DNA of 64,000 bases from assembly GCF_001642575.1 (NCBI RefSeq), contig NZ_LXNG01000020.1, forward strand, positions 1-64,000, read 5' to 3'. Position 1 is the first letter of the stretch. Each line of letters opens with the position of its first letter. Made by a program: the position numbers and the translations under genes. Below are positions 44,576 through 53,394 of this stretch, piece after piece. Under the pieces are notes generated by a model. It searched no databases and was not told where the DNA came from. It was given only the letters and a program-made list of their open reading frames with translations. The DNA is from Xanthomonas floridensis. Its GTDB lineage: Bacteria > Pseudomonadota > Gammaproteobacteria > Xanthomonadales > Xanthomonadaceae.

Positions 44576-45340
44576 TCAACCGACTTCTTCGATTCCCAGC
44601 AGGGTCTGCAGCCGCAAGGCATTGGGCACGGCCAAGCCGGCGGCGGTGTTGTCGAAGATCACCCAGCGGTCATGACCGGGCTGCGCCGCGCCACGTATGG
44701 ATGCCGCCAGCGCGGCCAAGGCAGGCGCATCGTAACTGCTGTAGTAGACGCGCGGACTCCCATGCCAACGCCAGTAGGACGGGCCGGTGGTGGGGTCCGG
44801 TGTGATGGCGGACGGATGCGGCGCAGGGTCGGCGGCGGCACGTGCGATGCGGTGACGCGTCATCACCGCTTGCGCCTGCGGGGTGAACCAGCTGGCGTGG
44901 CGCGGCTCGCAGACCACACTGCCATCCCAGCGCCGCCGCAGCATGGCGAAGAAGGTCGCCGCCACACGCGCGTCGAATGCCGCACTGGGCGGCAATTGCA
45001 GGAGCAGGCAGCCCAGGCGTGCGCCCAGCGCACCGGCCTGCGCGAGGAAGGCATCCAGCAAGGGGCCGGCAGCGTGCAGCCGCGCATCGTGGCTGATGCT
45101 GCGTGGCAGCTTGACCGAGAACCGAAAGTCCTCGGGCACGTTGTCGGCCCAGCGTGCATAGGTGTCGCGGCGGTGCGGGCGATGGAACGAGGAGTTGATC
45201 TCCACCGCGTTGAAGCGGGTGGCGTAACGCTGCAGCACGTTGGCGCCTGTGCCGAAGCCGGCACGTTCGGCAGCGGGAATCGACCAGCCTGCGCAGCCAC
45301 ACCGGAGGCATCCATTTGCGGGGGAAGCGCGAGCAGGCAT
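44576..45340 (-). CDS. DUF72 family protein
   Basis: A 254-residue protein with a TIM-barrel-like DUF72 pattern: CGCAGWSIPAAER, FNAVEINSSFHRPHRRDTYARW, FRFSVKLPRSISHD, then CLLLQLPPSAAF, VCEPRHASWF and WVIFDNTAAG. The function of the family is unproven; genome context often links it to DNA repair or radical reactions. The ATG at 45340 is preferred. It is divergent from the Nei-like glycosylase gene, a possible functional link. Confidence 0.88.
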   Translation of the reverse strand: MPARASPANGCLRCGCAGWSIPAAERAGFGTGANVLQRYATRFNAVEINSSFHRPHRRDTYARWADNVPEDFRFSVKLPRSISHDARLHAAGPLLDAFLAQAGALGARLGCLLLQLPPSAAFDARVAATFFAMLRRRWDGSVVCEPRHASWFTPQAQAVMTRHRIARAAADPAPHPSAITPDPTTGPSYWRWHGSPRVYYSSYDAPALAALAASIRGAAQPGHDRWVIFDNTAAGLAVPNALRLQTLLGIEEVG

Positions 45341-45444
45341 GGCGTCGAGGGTGTTGGCTGATACCACGGTATGCCGGTGCCCCCGTCAGGATCGCGTGTG
45401 CGCAGCGATCACGACCGACTCACGCGAGGCTTCGATACTGGGGC

Positions 45445-46197
45445 ATGCCCGAAGGCCCTTCACTGGTCATCCTGCGCGAAGAAGCCGCCCGTTTTGTGGG
45501 CCGCAAGATGCTGCGTGTGTCCGGCAACAGCAAGTTGGACATCGCGCGCCTGCAGCACCACAAGGTGCTGGCCGTGCGCAGCTGGGGCAAGCATCTGCTG
45601 ATCGAATGCGCGCACGTCAGCGTGCGCATCCACTTCCTGTTGTTTGGCAGCTACCGCATCAACGAAGACAAGCCCGACGCCGTGCCGCGCTTGCGGCTGG
45701 AGTTCTCCAGGGGCGAGCGATTGAGCTTTTATGCGTGCTCGGTGCAATTCATCGAACCTCCGCTGGACACGGTCTACGACTGGAGCGCGGATGTCATGAA
45801 CCCCCACTGGGACGCAGCGCAGGCGCGCCGCAAACTGCGCGCGGCACCTGCGATGCTCGCAGCCGATGCCTTGTTGAACCAGGACATCTTTGCCGGGGTT
45901 GGCAACATCATCAAGAACGAGGTCCTGCATCGGATTCGCGTGCACCCGGAAAGCCGGGTGGGTGCGTTACCGGCGCGCAAACTCGGCGAACTGGTCACGC
46001 AGGCGCGCGAATACAGTTTCGATTTCTATACGTGGAAGAAGGCAGCCGTGCTCAAGAAGCACTTCCAGGTGCACACCAGGACCAGCTGTCCGCGCGATGG
46101 CGCGCCGCTGCAGTATCGCAAGCACATGGGCAAGGCCGGCCGGCGTGCGTTTTTCTGCGAACTCTGTCAGCGGTTGTATCTGCCCGACAGCGCGTAA
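45445..46197 (+). CDS. Nei/Fpg-type DNA glycosylase (endonuclease VIII-like)
   Basis: A 250-residue base-excision enzyme that removes oxidised bases and nicks the strand. Its start, MPEGPSLVILREE, places the catalytic Pro2 and Glu3; GKHLL supplies the beta-hairpin Lys; QDIFAGVGNIIKNE is the helix-two-turn-helix. The C-terminal zinc finger has Cys215, Cys238 and Cys241, but the second position of the first CxxC is Asp218 (CPRD), so zinc binding may be altered. The earlier frame from 45316 is only upstream extension. Divergent from DUF72. Confidence 0.88.
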   Translation: MPEGPSLVILREEAARFVGRKMLRVSGNSKLDIARLQHHKVLAVRSWGKHLLIECAHVSVRIHFLLFGSYRINEDKPDAVPRLRLEFSRGERLSFYACSVQFIEPPLDTVYDWSADVMNPHWDAAQARRKLRAAPAMLAADALLNQDIFAGVGNIIKNEVLHRIRVHPESRVGALPARKLGELVTQAREYSFDFYTWKKAAVLKKHFQVHTRTSCPRDGAPLQYRKHMGKAGRRAFFCELCQRLYLPDSA

Positions 46198-46982
46198 GGA
46201 CAGCAGGCCTGCGATCCGGTTGGGTGCTGCTTGCGCGTGATGCGGCATGAGCCAGCCGTTGCGGGTCGACTTTGGCATGCCCGTCCAAGGCGAGTGACTG
46301 CACGCCGCCAAGGCAGCTCCAGACCCTCCGATCCGGCCGTACCCGGCGATGGAAACTCAGCCAAGGCATGCAGTGCGAATCAGCTGCAGGTATCACGGGC
46401 ATCGTCATTGGGCTCGGATCACGCTGCGTGCGGCGGCTGCAATGCACGGCTGCAAGCGGACCTCAATCGCTTCAGTGGCTCTACCAAGACTACTGCGCTC
46501 ACCGCCAGGCGTGCGCGGCCGGTGCTCGGTGCGGCATGTACCACGTACATTCCGGTTCCTCCGCGCCGTCCACACCCACTCGACGACCGCTCGCTACGTT
46601 CTGGTAGCCGCTCCAAGTGCCGCTGGCCTGATGCGGACGTTGAGTGCTCGCATCAATCGCGCGCTTACCGCATCCGATTCCGTGCTCAAGACGCGGCGTT
46701 CAACAGATGCACAGGGGAGTTGCACACGGGCAGTCGCAGCCGCCACAGGGCTCGTCCCTGAACGTCGTGGCCGGCAGCGGTGCCGCGGTGGTGGCTGGTG
46801 CGTCCAATGTGAATGGCGGCTGGGGCCGATTGGCCGGACAACGAATTTCGAACGCGCGCAAATGCCGGGCCCGCTAGATTTGCACGCTTGGCACCGTGAC
46901 TGCAGGTGCGATTGCCGACCCTCCCACCTCACCGGTCTCCCGCATTGTGATTACCCGCAGGAAGGAAGCGCTTGTCCCGCAT
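46198..46982. other. Intergenic region with a dispersed repeat
   Basis: Nearly 800 bp with no gene I can support. It includes one copy of the ~121 bp repeat at 46497-46617. The next gene starts at 46983. Confidence 0.5.
46497..46617 (+). repeat. Dispersed intergenic repeat, copy 1
   Basis: GCTCACCGCCAGGCG to CGCTCCAAG, alignable throughout to 53718-53840 in the same orientation with scattered substitutions. Both copies are in non-coding stretches upstream of a plus-strand gene. The frames that translate it on both strands are spurious. Confidence 0.8.
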
Positions 46983-47951
46983 ATGGCTGCAGCCGCATGC
47001 ACGGGTGCAATCCTGTTTTTCCTTGCCTGCCTGTTGTTGTACATGCCGGCCCCGCGCCAGTCGGTGCGCCACGACGAAAGCCTGCAGGTGTATTTCCTGC
47101 CACGCCAGCCGCTCACGCAGCCGGCTGCGGTCGTGCCGCCAACGCAGGTCGAGCGACGGCCGCGCGCCGCTGCCGCATCGACCGCACGTGCTGCACCGCC
47201 GCCTACACGCACCCCACCGCCGCAGCGCCAGGTGGCGGCAGCCAATGCACCGGCCAACGATGCGATGGCTGCCCAGCTGTACACCCGCGATGGCCGCCTG
47301 CGCATGCCCCCAGACACCCGGCTGGATCCGCTGGCGCAAGGCGCTGCGGTGCCACCGGGCATGACCGACGAGCGCGCACAAGCGCAGGCACGCAGCGTGA
47401 TGGAGCGGGTCAACCCGGTGCAATACAAGCAAACGCGCTTTTCCAAGGACTGGAAGAGCGACGGCACATTGGGCGATGTGGCGATGCAGGAAATGGATCG
47501 CGGCATGAAGAAGTTCAACGACATGCTCAACGGACCACAGACGCAGGTGGCCAGGGCGCGGCCGCCGCCGGATGTGCGCTTCAATCCCGCACTGGCCGGC
47601 AACCAGGCCGATCTGGGCAGCGAGGCGACCGGCGATGCCTACAAGGCTGCCCCGATCGCGCACGAAAGCCTGCCCGATCTCAAGGGCGAAGCCAGTCGCC
47701 GCATCCGCGAGGCGCTGGTTGCGTTGGAGCAGCGCAGCGCACGCTGCGATGCAGCCCGACGCACCTCGCTGCTGTCGCCGGTGCGCACGCATCTGTCGGA
47801 TCTGGAGCGCGCCGAGCACGCACTGAACAACGGCGCCGATCCGGTGATGGCCGCGCAGCTGCTGCCGCGTCAGGCCGATAGCGCCTACGACATGGCGCGC
47901 CGCGCGCTGTGGTACGCGGACCGGAAACTGAAGCAGTGCGCGGTGGGATAA
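46983..47951 (+). CDS. Membrane-anchored protein of unknown function
   Basis: A 322-residue protein with one N-terminal membrane helix (MAAAACTGAILFFLACLLLY) and a large soluble part. Residues about 65-110 form a Pro/Ala-rich linker of the type found in TonB- and periplasm-spanning proteins. The C-terminal half is helical and has two cysteines (RCDAARR, KQCAVG) that could pair. Possible alternative starts upstream (46947 GTG, 46896 GTG) exist. Not recognised; the architecture (short cytoplasmic end, TM, proline linker, soluble domain) suggests a periplasmic scaffold. Confidence 0.7.
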   Translation: MAAAACTGAILFFLACLLLYMPAPRQSVRHDESLQVYFLPRQPLTQPAAVVPPTQVERRPRAAAASTARAAPPPTRTPPPQRQVAAANAPANDAMAAQLYTRDGRLRMPPDTRLDPLAQGAAVPPGMTDERAQAQARSVMERVNPVQYKQTRFSKDWKSDGTLGDVAMQEMDRGMKKFNDMLNGPQTQVARARPPPDVRFNPALAGNQADLGSEATGDAYKAAPIAHESLPDLKGEASRRIREALVALEQRSARCDAARRTSLLSPVRTHLSDLERAEHALNNGADPVMAAQLLPRQADSAYDMARRALWYADRKLKQCAVG

Positions 47952-48180
47952 GTGGTGCGGTGGTGGCGCATTGACGCATCAGCGGCCGGGAACCGTGGCG
48001 ATGGGAGAGCCCACCGGTCAGTGCGAGGTCGGGGGATTGAGGTGATTGCCGTACCCTCACCCAACCCCCGCTCTGCGCCCCGGCCCGCACTTGCAGCGCG
48101 GGCGCTCCAGGACACGGGCGCCCATGACGCGAAAGTGGTGCCTTCTCGCCCCGGCGGGAGCGGGCATTTGGTCTTTCGGC

Positions 48181-48186
48181 GCTAGC
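48181..48186. repeat. Target-site duplication of IS481 element, left
   Basis: GCTAGC directly before the TGTG end of the element; an identical copy follows its other end at 49216-49221. The sequence matches NCTAGN, the target consensus known for IS481. Confidence 0.9.
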
Positions 48187-49215
48187 TGTGATCCCTCAGT
48201 AGGTTGTTCATCCGGGGCATCTCTGGAAGATGGGGGATACCAAGCCAACCCAGCCCCCAGGAGCCCCGGATGAACCTGCATAAACATGCCCGTTTGAGCC
48301 CTCGCGGTCGAGCCCTGCTTGTGGATCGCATCCTTGTTCATGGGTTGCGCGTGGAAGAAGCGGCGCATGCGGCCGGTGTCAGCGTCCGAACGGCCTACAA
48401 ATGGCTCAAGCGCTTTAAGGAAGAGGGGGCAGAAGGGTTGACTGACCGTACCTCCCGGCCTCACAAGTGTCCCCATGCCACGCCTAAGCACGTCGTGGAT
48501 CAGGTCATCGCGCAGCGCCGTGCACGCCATACGTATCGGCAGATCGCCCAGCAGTTGCCTGTTGCGCCGAGCACCATCGCGCGGTTGCTGCGCCGCGCCG
48601 GCCTGTACCGGCTGGCGGAGTTGGAGCCGGCGCTGCCGCACAATCGTTATGAGTACGCCCAACCCGGTCAACTGCTGCATCTGGACATCAAGAAGCTGGC
48701 CCGTTTCCGCCAGCCCGGCCACCGCGTGACCGATGATCGGACGGTCACCTCCTGCGGCATTGGCTGGGAGTACGTCCACCTGGCCATCGACGATCACTCC
48801 CGCGTGGCCTTCGGCACCATCGAGCCCGATGAACGCGGCATCAGCGCCTGCAGGGCCCTGATGCAGGCGATTCGCTACTACCGCAGCCTGGGCGTGCGCT
48901 TGGAGCGCGTGTTGACCGACAACGGCGCCTGCTACAAATCACGACGCTTCCGACGCCTTGTCCGACGGCTCGGCCTGCGCCATCTGCGAACCCGACCCTA
49001 CACGCCGCGCACCAATGGCAAGGCGGAACGGCTGGTGCAGACCAGCCTGCGAGAATGGGCCTATGCGCGCTCCTATACCGACTCCACGCAACGGGCCAAC
49101 GCCTTCCAGGGCTGGCTGCATCACTGCAACTGGCATCGGCCCCACGCCAGCCTCGGCTACAAGCCCCCCATCTCCCGAATTCCAATTCCAATGAACAACG
49201 TGGTGGGTTTACACA
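48187..49215 (+). mobile_element. Complete IS481-family insertion sequence (1029 bp)
   Basis: Element from TGTGATCCC at 48187 to TTTACACA at 49215. The ends form an imperfect inverted repeat of about 25 bp, best in GTTGTTCAT near 48203 and the matching ATGAACAAC near 49190. It is flanked by the 6-bp GCTAGC duplication. One transposase gene nearly fills it. A recent, intact insertion into an intergenic region. Confidence 0.9.
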
Positions 49216-49220
49216 GCTAG
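48270..49220 (+). CDS. IS481-family transposase
   Basis: A 316-residue DDE integrase-type transposase. The N-terminus has a winged helix-turn-helix (RVEEAAHAAGVSVRTAYKWL); the catalytic rve domain (about residues 125-290) shows HLDIKKLARF, then AIDDHSRVAFG, LTDNGACYKS and a final RTNGKAERLVQTSLREW, the D-D-E residues. Ends PHASLGYKPP as in the family. Its TAG lies at 49218-49220, in the target-site duplication, that is beyond the element. Confidence 0.93.
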   Translation: MNLHKHARLSPRGRALLVDRILVHGLRVEEAAHAAGVSVRTAYKWLKRFKEEGAEGLTDRTSRPHKCPHATPKHVVDQVIAQRRARHTYRQIAQQLPVAPSTIARLLRRAGLYRLAELEPALPHNRYEYAQPGQLLHLDIKKLARFRQPGHRVTDDRTVTSCGIGWEYVHLAIDDHSRVAFGTIEPDERGISACRALMQAIRYYRSLGVRLERVLTDNGACYKSRRFRRLVRRLGLRHLRTRPYTPRTNGKAERLVQTSLREWAYARSYTDSTQRANAFQGWLHHCNWHRPHASLGYKPPISRIPIPMNNVVGLHS

Positions 49221-49221
49221 C
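49216..49221. repeat. Target-site duplication of IS481 element, right
   Basis: Second GCTAGC; its TAG serves as the transposase stop codon. Confidence 0.9.
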
Positions 49222-49454
49222 GGCAGTGCCAGCTTCTGCTGCACTTAAGGTCGGTGCCTGCCACGGTTAGCCGCCGCAGCGCCGGACTCCATGTCAGCGC
49301 GCGCCACGCTAGCGACCGCAATCCTGCGCGCGGGTGTGCCTCTCCACTCACGGCCGCACTCGCCCCCCATGGCGCCCGCCGGGCATGAAGCCCCTCTCCC
49401 GCCAGAAGGGTTGGGGTGCGGGTACGTGCGCGCAGCAGGGATCAGTTGGCAGGC

Positions 49455-50384
49455 CTACGCCAGATGCTGGCGATACCGATCCTTCTCTGCGCTGAGCGCG
49501 ATTTCCGCGCGCAGGAATACCTGCCCGATCGGTTCGTCCGCGCGGCTGGCGTGCGCTTCGCCCAGCAACACCGTCAGGCCCAGCGAGTGCTGTTGCTGGG
49601 CCACGTCGCGCAGGGCCTGCAGGGTGTGCTCGGCCTCCGGGCCGCGCAGCACGGCGATGAACTCGGCACTGTCGGTCACCCGGTCGATGCTGTTGCCGGG
49701 GCCCTGCACCAGCGTGGCGAAAGACTGGTCCAGCTGCTGCAGGGTGCGGCCGAGCAGGCGCTCGCTCTGGCGCTCGGCCAGTGCGGCCAGTTCCTGCACC
49801 TCCAGGATCACCAGGCGATACGGATCGTCGCTGGCGGCCTGGCCGGCCGCCGCCGCGGCCGGCTGCAGGATGGCATCGCGTTCCTGTTGCAAGGCGTGCT
49901 GGCGCGCATCCAGCAGGTTCATGGTGACCCGCGCCAACGCCTGCAGGCCGGTGCGCTGCATGTCGTTGAGCCGGCGCGGTTCGGTGTCCAGCACGCAGAC
50001 GGTGCCCAGCGCCACACCCTCGGAAGTCACCAGCGGCATGCCGGCATAAAAGCGCGCGCCGGTCTCGCCGGTGACCACGGAAATCTCGCGGAAACGCGGG
50101 TCCTGGGTCAGGTCCGGCACTTCCATCAGATTGCTGGGCTCGCGGATGGCGTGGTCGCATACCGCCTGGCTGCGGTCGGTCTGCTGCAGGCCCAGGCCGA
50201 GCTGGGCCTTGAACCATTGGCGGTCGCGGTCCACCAGCGACATCAGCGCAATCGGCGTCTCGCACAGCGAGGCGGCCACCTGCACGATGTCCTGGTAGGT
50301 GTCTTCGGGCAGGCTGTCGACGATGCGATAACCGTCGAGCACCTGCTGGCGGGAGGCTTCGTCTGCCTTCGGCATCTCTTTCAT
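49455..50384 (-). CDS. GAF-domain protein with a C-terminal degenerate GGDEF-like domain
   Basis: A 309-residue cytoplasmic protein from ATG 50384. Residues about 1-160 are a GAF sensor domain (LMSLVDRDRQWFKAQLGL, EVPDLTQDPRF, GMPLVTSEGVALGTVCVLD), very similar to the GAF of the protein at 54017-56623. The C-terminal half keeps the outline of a GGDEF fold (RLVILEVQELAALAERQ, IDRVTDSAEFIAVL), where the GGDEF signature is replaced by TDSAEF, so it should not make c-di-GMP. It could be a signalling receiver or a c-di-GMP-binding protein. Confidence 0.8.
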   Translation of the reverse strand: MKEMPKADEASRQQVLDGYRIVDSLPEDTYQDIVQVAASLCETPIALMSLVDRDRQWFKAQLGLGLQQTDRSQAVCDHAIREPSNLMEVPDLTQDPRFREISVVTGETGARFYAGMPLVTSEGVALGTVCVLDTEPRRLNDMQRTGLQALARVTMNLLDARQHALQQERDAILQPAAAAAGQAASDDPYRLVILEVQELAALAERQSERLLGRTLQQLDQSFATLVQGPGNSIDRVTDSAEFIAVLRGPEAEHTLQALRDVAQQQHSLGLTVLLGEAHASRADEPIGQVFLRAEIALSAEKDRYRQHLA

Positions 50385-50470
50385 CGGATGAGCCAAGCAC
50401 CTGCAATGGACAGTGCCCAAGCTTAACCGGCCCGACCGATAACGCAGCGTCGACAGTGGAGATGCCGGGT

Positions 50471-50505
50471 CACCCCGCCTGGGCTGCGCGCAGCCAGGCG
50501 GGGTG
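50471..50505 (-). terminator. Hairpin after the M16 protease gene
   Basis: CACCCCGCCTGG and CCAGGCGGGGTG (perfect 12 bp); the 11-base loop itself can pair. It lies 9 bp beyond the stop at 50515. Confidence 0.6.
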
Positions 50506-50514
50506 CGCGGGCCG

Positions 50515-53394
50515 TCAGCGTTTGACCGGCTTGCCGTCCACGTCCAGCACCTGCACCTCGCCGAGCTTGAGTGCACGCACCGGGGCTTCGATCTTCTTCA
50601 GGTCGCCCACGATCACCCAGGTCATGGCCTCGGGTTTGATGATCTGCGCAATGGCTTTCTGCGCCGCCGGTTGATCGATCGCTTCCAGACGCGGCTTGAG
50701 GGTCTGCACGTAATCGTCCGGGCGGTCGAACTGCACGATGCCTTCGATTGCGCCCAGCACCGCGCCAGTGGTTTCGAAGCTACCGGGCAGGGCGCGGATG
50801 CGCTGGTTCTTGATCTTTTCGATCTCCTCGCTGGTCAGCGGCTTGGCGCCGATCACCGCCGTGGCTTCCTTGAAGATCTCGTTGGCCGACTCGGCGGTCT
50901 TGTCGGTCTGTACCGGCGCGGAGAACATGTAGGGACGCTGGCCCTGCGCATCCATCATGCGGGTGCCGGCGCCGTAGGCCCAGCGCTTGTTCTCGCGCAG
51001 GTTCATGTTCAGACGCGAGGTGAAGGTGCCGCCGAAGGCACCGTTGGCCACGCCGATCGCCAGGTTGTCCGGCGTCTTGGTGGACGGGGCCAGCAGGCCG
51101 GCCAGGATCACCGACTGCGGTGCGTCCGGGCGGTTGATCAGGTAGACGCGCGGCTTGGGCTGCGCGGCTACCTCGACCAGGTTCTTTTTCGGCAGCGGGG
51201 TGGCCGGTGCCTTCCAGTCGCCGAACGCCGCGTCCAGCTGCGGAATGATCTGCGCCAGGGTGGTGTCGCCGGCCACCAGGATGCGCAGATTGTCCGGACG
51301 CAGCCACTGGCTGTGGAAGGCCTGCAGGTCCTTGGCATTGAGGCTCTTGATCGCCGCTTCGGTACCGCTGCCGGTGAGCGGAATGCCGTAGGGGTGCTGG
51401 TTGCCGAACAGCAGCGGTGGCAACGCGCGCAGCGCCAGGCTGTTGGGCTGGGTCTTTTCCTGCGCGATGCCGGACAGCCATTGCCCGCGCACGCGTTCGA
51501 TGTCGGCGGTCTTGAAGGCCGGATTGCGCACGATGTCGGAGAACAGCTGCAGCGAGGGCTGCAACTGATCGTTGAGCGCATCCAGCGACGCGCTGCAGCT
51601 GTCCAGATCGCAGCCCACCGCCGTGATCGCGCCCAGGCGCTGGCGGCGCTGCGCCACTTCCACCGAATCCAGCGCGGCGGTGCTCTCGTTCATCAGCGCG
51701 GCGCTGAAGCTGGCGGTGCCAAGCTTCTTGCCTTGGTCGGCGGCATAACCGGCGTCGAACAGCAACTCCACCTGGGTGACCGGGATGGTGTGGCGCTCGG
51801 CCAGAATCACTTCGATACCGTTCTTCAGCTTGCCGCGCTGCAGTTTGGGGAAGCTCAGGTCCGGGAACTTCTCGGTGCTCGGCACGCCCTTGCTGCGATC
51901 GAGCGTGCTGGCGACGGTCTTGTAGCTGGCGGCGGCCGGCAGCTTGGGCGCCGGCTTGCCCGGCTCGGCGGCGCGTGCCACCACTGCCTTGTCCTCGGCC
52001 GCCGGGTCGAAGTCCTTGCCGGCCGGCAACACCGTCAGCAGATAGTCGCCCTTGCCGAACCAGCTGGCGGCGGCTTGCTTGACGCTGTCCACGGTGGCGG
52101 CCTGGCCGCGCTGCAGGTCCTTCTTGTAGGCGCCCGGGTCGCCGCGATAGACCTGGCCCTCGGCCAGGATCACCGCCTTGCCGGTGAAGCCGCCCACCTT
52201 TTCCAGCCCGCGCACGAAGCCGGCGCGGTAGGCCACTTGCGCGCGCTGCAGTTCGTCGGCGGTCGGGCCCTGGGCGATGAACTTCTTGAGTTCTTCGTCG
52301 ATGACCGCTTCGACCTTGGCCGGGTCCACGCCGTCCTTCACGTCGGCCTGGATCTGCATCTGGCTGGACAGGGCGAACGGCTGGATCGACGCGGACACGT
52401 CATCGACCAGGTTGTCCTGATAGACCAGCCGCTGGTACAGCCGCGAGGTCTTGCCACCGCCGAGCACGGTGGTGGCAAGATCCAGCTGGATCATGTCGTC
52501 GGTGCCCAGCTGCGGCGCGGCCCAGGTGCGGTAGATGCGCGGCTGCGAGACGTGGTCGTGCTGCACGCCGCGCTTCTGCGCGGCCAGCGGAGTCACCCAC
52601 GGCTGCTGGCGCGCCACCGGCTTGCCGGACGGGATATCGCCAAAGTATTGCGCGGCCTTGGCGCGCGCCTGCGCCACGGTGATGTCGCCGGCCAGCACCA
52701 GGGTGGTGTTGGCGGCGCCGTAGTTGTCGTTGAACCACTGTTTGACGTCGCCCAGCGAGGCCGCGTCCAGATCTTCCATCGACCCGATGGTGTCGTGCTG
52801 GTACGGGTGATTGGCCGGGAACAGGTTGGACAGGATGTTCTGGTCCACGCGGCCGTACGGGCGGTTCTCGCCCTGGCGTTTTTCGTTCTGCACCACGCCG
52901 CGCTGGGTATCGAGTTCTTCCTGGCCGATCGCACCGAGCAGGTGGCCCATGCGGTCCGATTCCAGCCACAGCGCGGTATCCAGCGCGGTAGTCGGCACGG
53001 TCTCGAAGTAGTTGGTGCGGTCGAACCAGGTGGTGCCGTTCATGTCGGTGGTGCCGACTTTTTCCAACGGCGCGAAGAAGCTGCCCTTGTTGTTCTCCGA
53101 GCCGGAGAACATCAGGTGCTCGAACAGATGCGCAAAGCCGGTCTTGCCGGCCGGCTCGTCGCCGGACCCGATGTGGTACCAGATGCTCACCGCCACCACC
53201 GGCGCCTTGTGGTCTTCGTGCACCACCACGGTCAGACCGTTGGGCAGGGTGAAGCGGGTATAGGCGATGTCGGGAATGGCGCTGCTGGCCGCCGGCTTGG
53301 ACAGGCTGGCCGGGGCGGCAGCGACGGCGGGAGCAACGGTACCGGCAGCGACGCCGAGCACACTGGCGATCAACAGGGACAGCGGACGCAGCAT
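50515..53394 (-). CDS. M16 family zinc metalloprotease (pitrilysin type), two-domain
   Basis: A 959-residue exported protease. Signal peptide MLRPLSLLIASVLGVAAGTV. The first M16 half has the inverted zinc motif HLFEH at residues 89-93, and a Glu about 75 residues further (NEKRQGENRP) completes the site. The second, inactive half starts near residue 515 (KLKNGIEVILAERHTIPVTQ), so both halves form the closed chamber typical of pitrilysin-like proteases. It degrades peptides in the periplasm. GGAG eight bases upstream of ATG 53394. Confidence 0.93.
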   Translation of the reverse strand: MLRPLSLLIASVLGVAAGTVAPAVAAAPASLSKPAASSAIPDIAYTRFTLPNGLTVVVHEDHKAPVVAVSIWYHIGSGDEPAGKTGFAHLFEHLMFSGSENNKGSFFAPLEKVGTTDMNGTTWFDRTNYFETVPTTALDTALWLESDRMGHLLGAIGQEELDTQRGVVQNEKRQGENRPYGRVDQNILSNLFPANHPYQHDTIGSMEDLDAASLGDVKQWFNDNYGAANTTLVLAGDITVAQARAKAAQYFGDIPSGKPVARQQPWVTPLAAQKRGVQHDHVSQPRIYRTWAAPQLGTDDMIQLDLATTVLGGGKTSRLYQRLVYQDNLVDDVSASIQPFALSSQMQIQADVKDGVDPAKVEAVIDEELKKFIAQGPTADELQRAQVAYRAGFVRGLEKVGGFTGKAVILAEGQVYRGDPGAYKKDLQRGQAATVDSVKQAAASWFGKGDYLLTVLPAGKDFDPAAEDKAVVARAAEPGKPAPKLPAAASYKTVASTLDRSKGVPSTEKFPDLSFPKLQRGKLKNGIEVILAERHTIPVTQVELLFDAGYAADQGKKLGTASFSAALMNESTAALDSVEVAQRRQRLGAITAVGCDLDSCSASLDALNDQLQPSLQLFSDIVRNPAFKTADIERVRGQWLSGIAQEKTQPNSLALRALPPLLFGNQHPYGIPLTGSGTEAAIKSLNAKDLQAFHSQWLRPDNLRILVAGDTTLAQIIPQLDAAFGDWKAPATPLPKKNLVEVAAQPKPRVYLINRPDAPQSVILAGLLAPSTKTPDNLAIGVANGAFGGTFTSRLNMNLRENKRWAYGAGTRMMDAQGQRPYMFSAPVQTDKTAESANEIFKEATAVIGAKPLTSEEIEKIKNQRIRALPGSFETTGAVLGAIEGIVQFDRPDDYVQTLKPRLEAIDQPAAQKAIAQIIKPEAMTWVIVGDLKKIEAPVRALKLGEVQVLDVDGKPVKR

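Noticed and set aside
46231-46761. A 176-residue plus-strand frame across the dispersed repeat
   Set aside because: Its translation includes the repeat; an equivalent frame exists in the other copy, so it is a repeat artefact.
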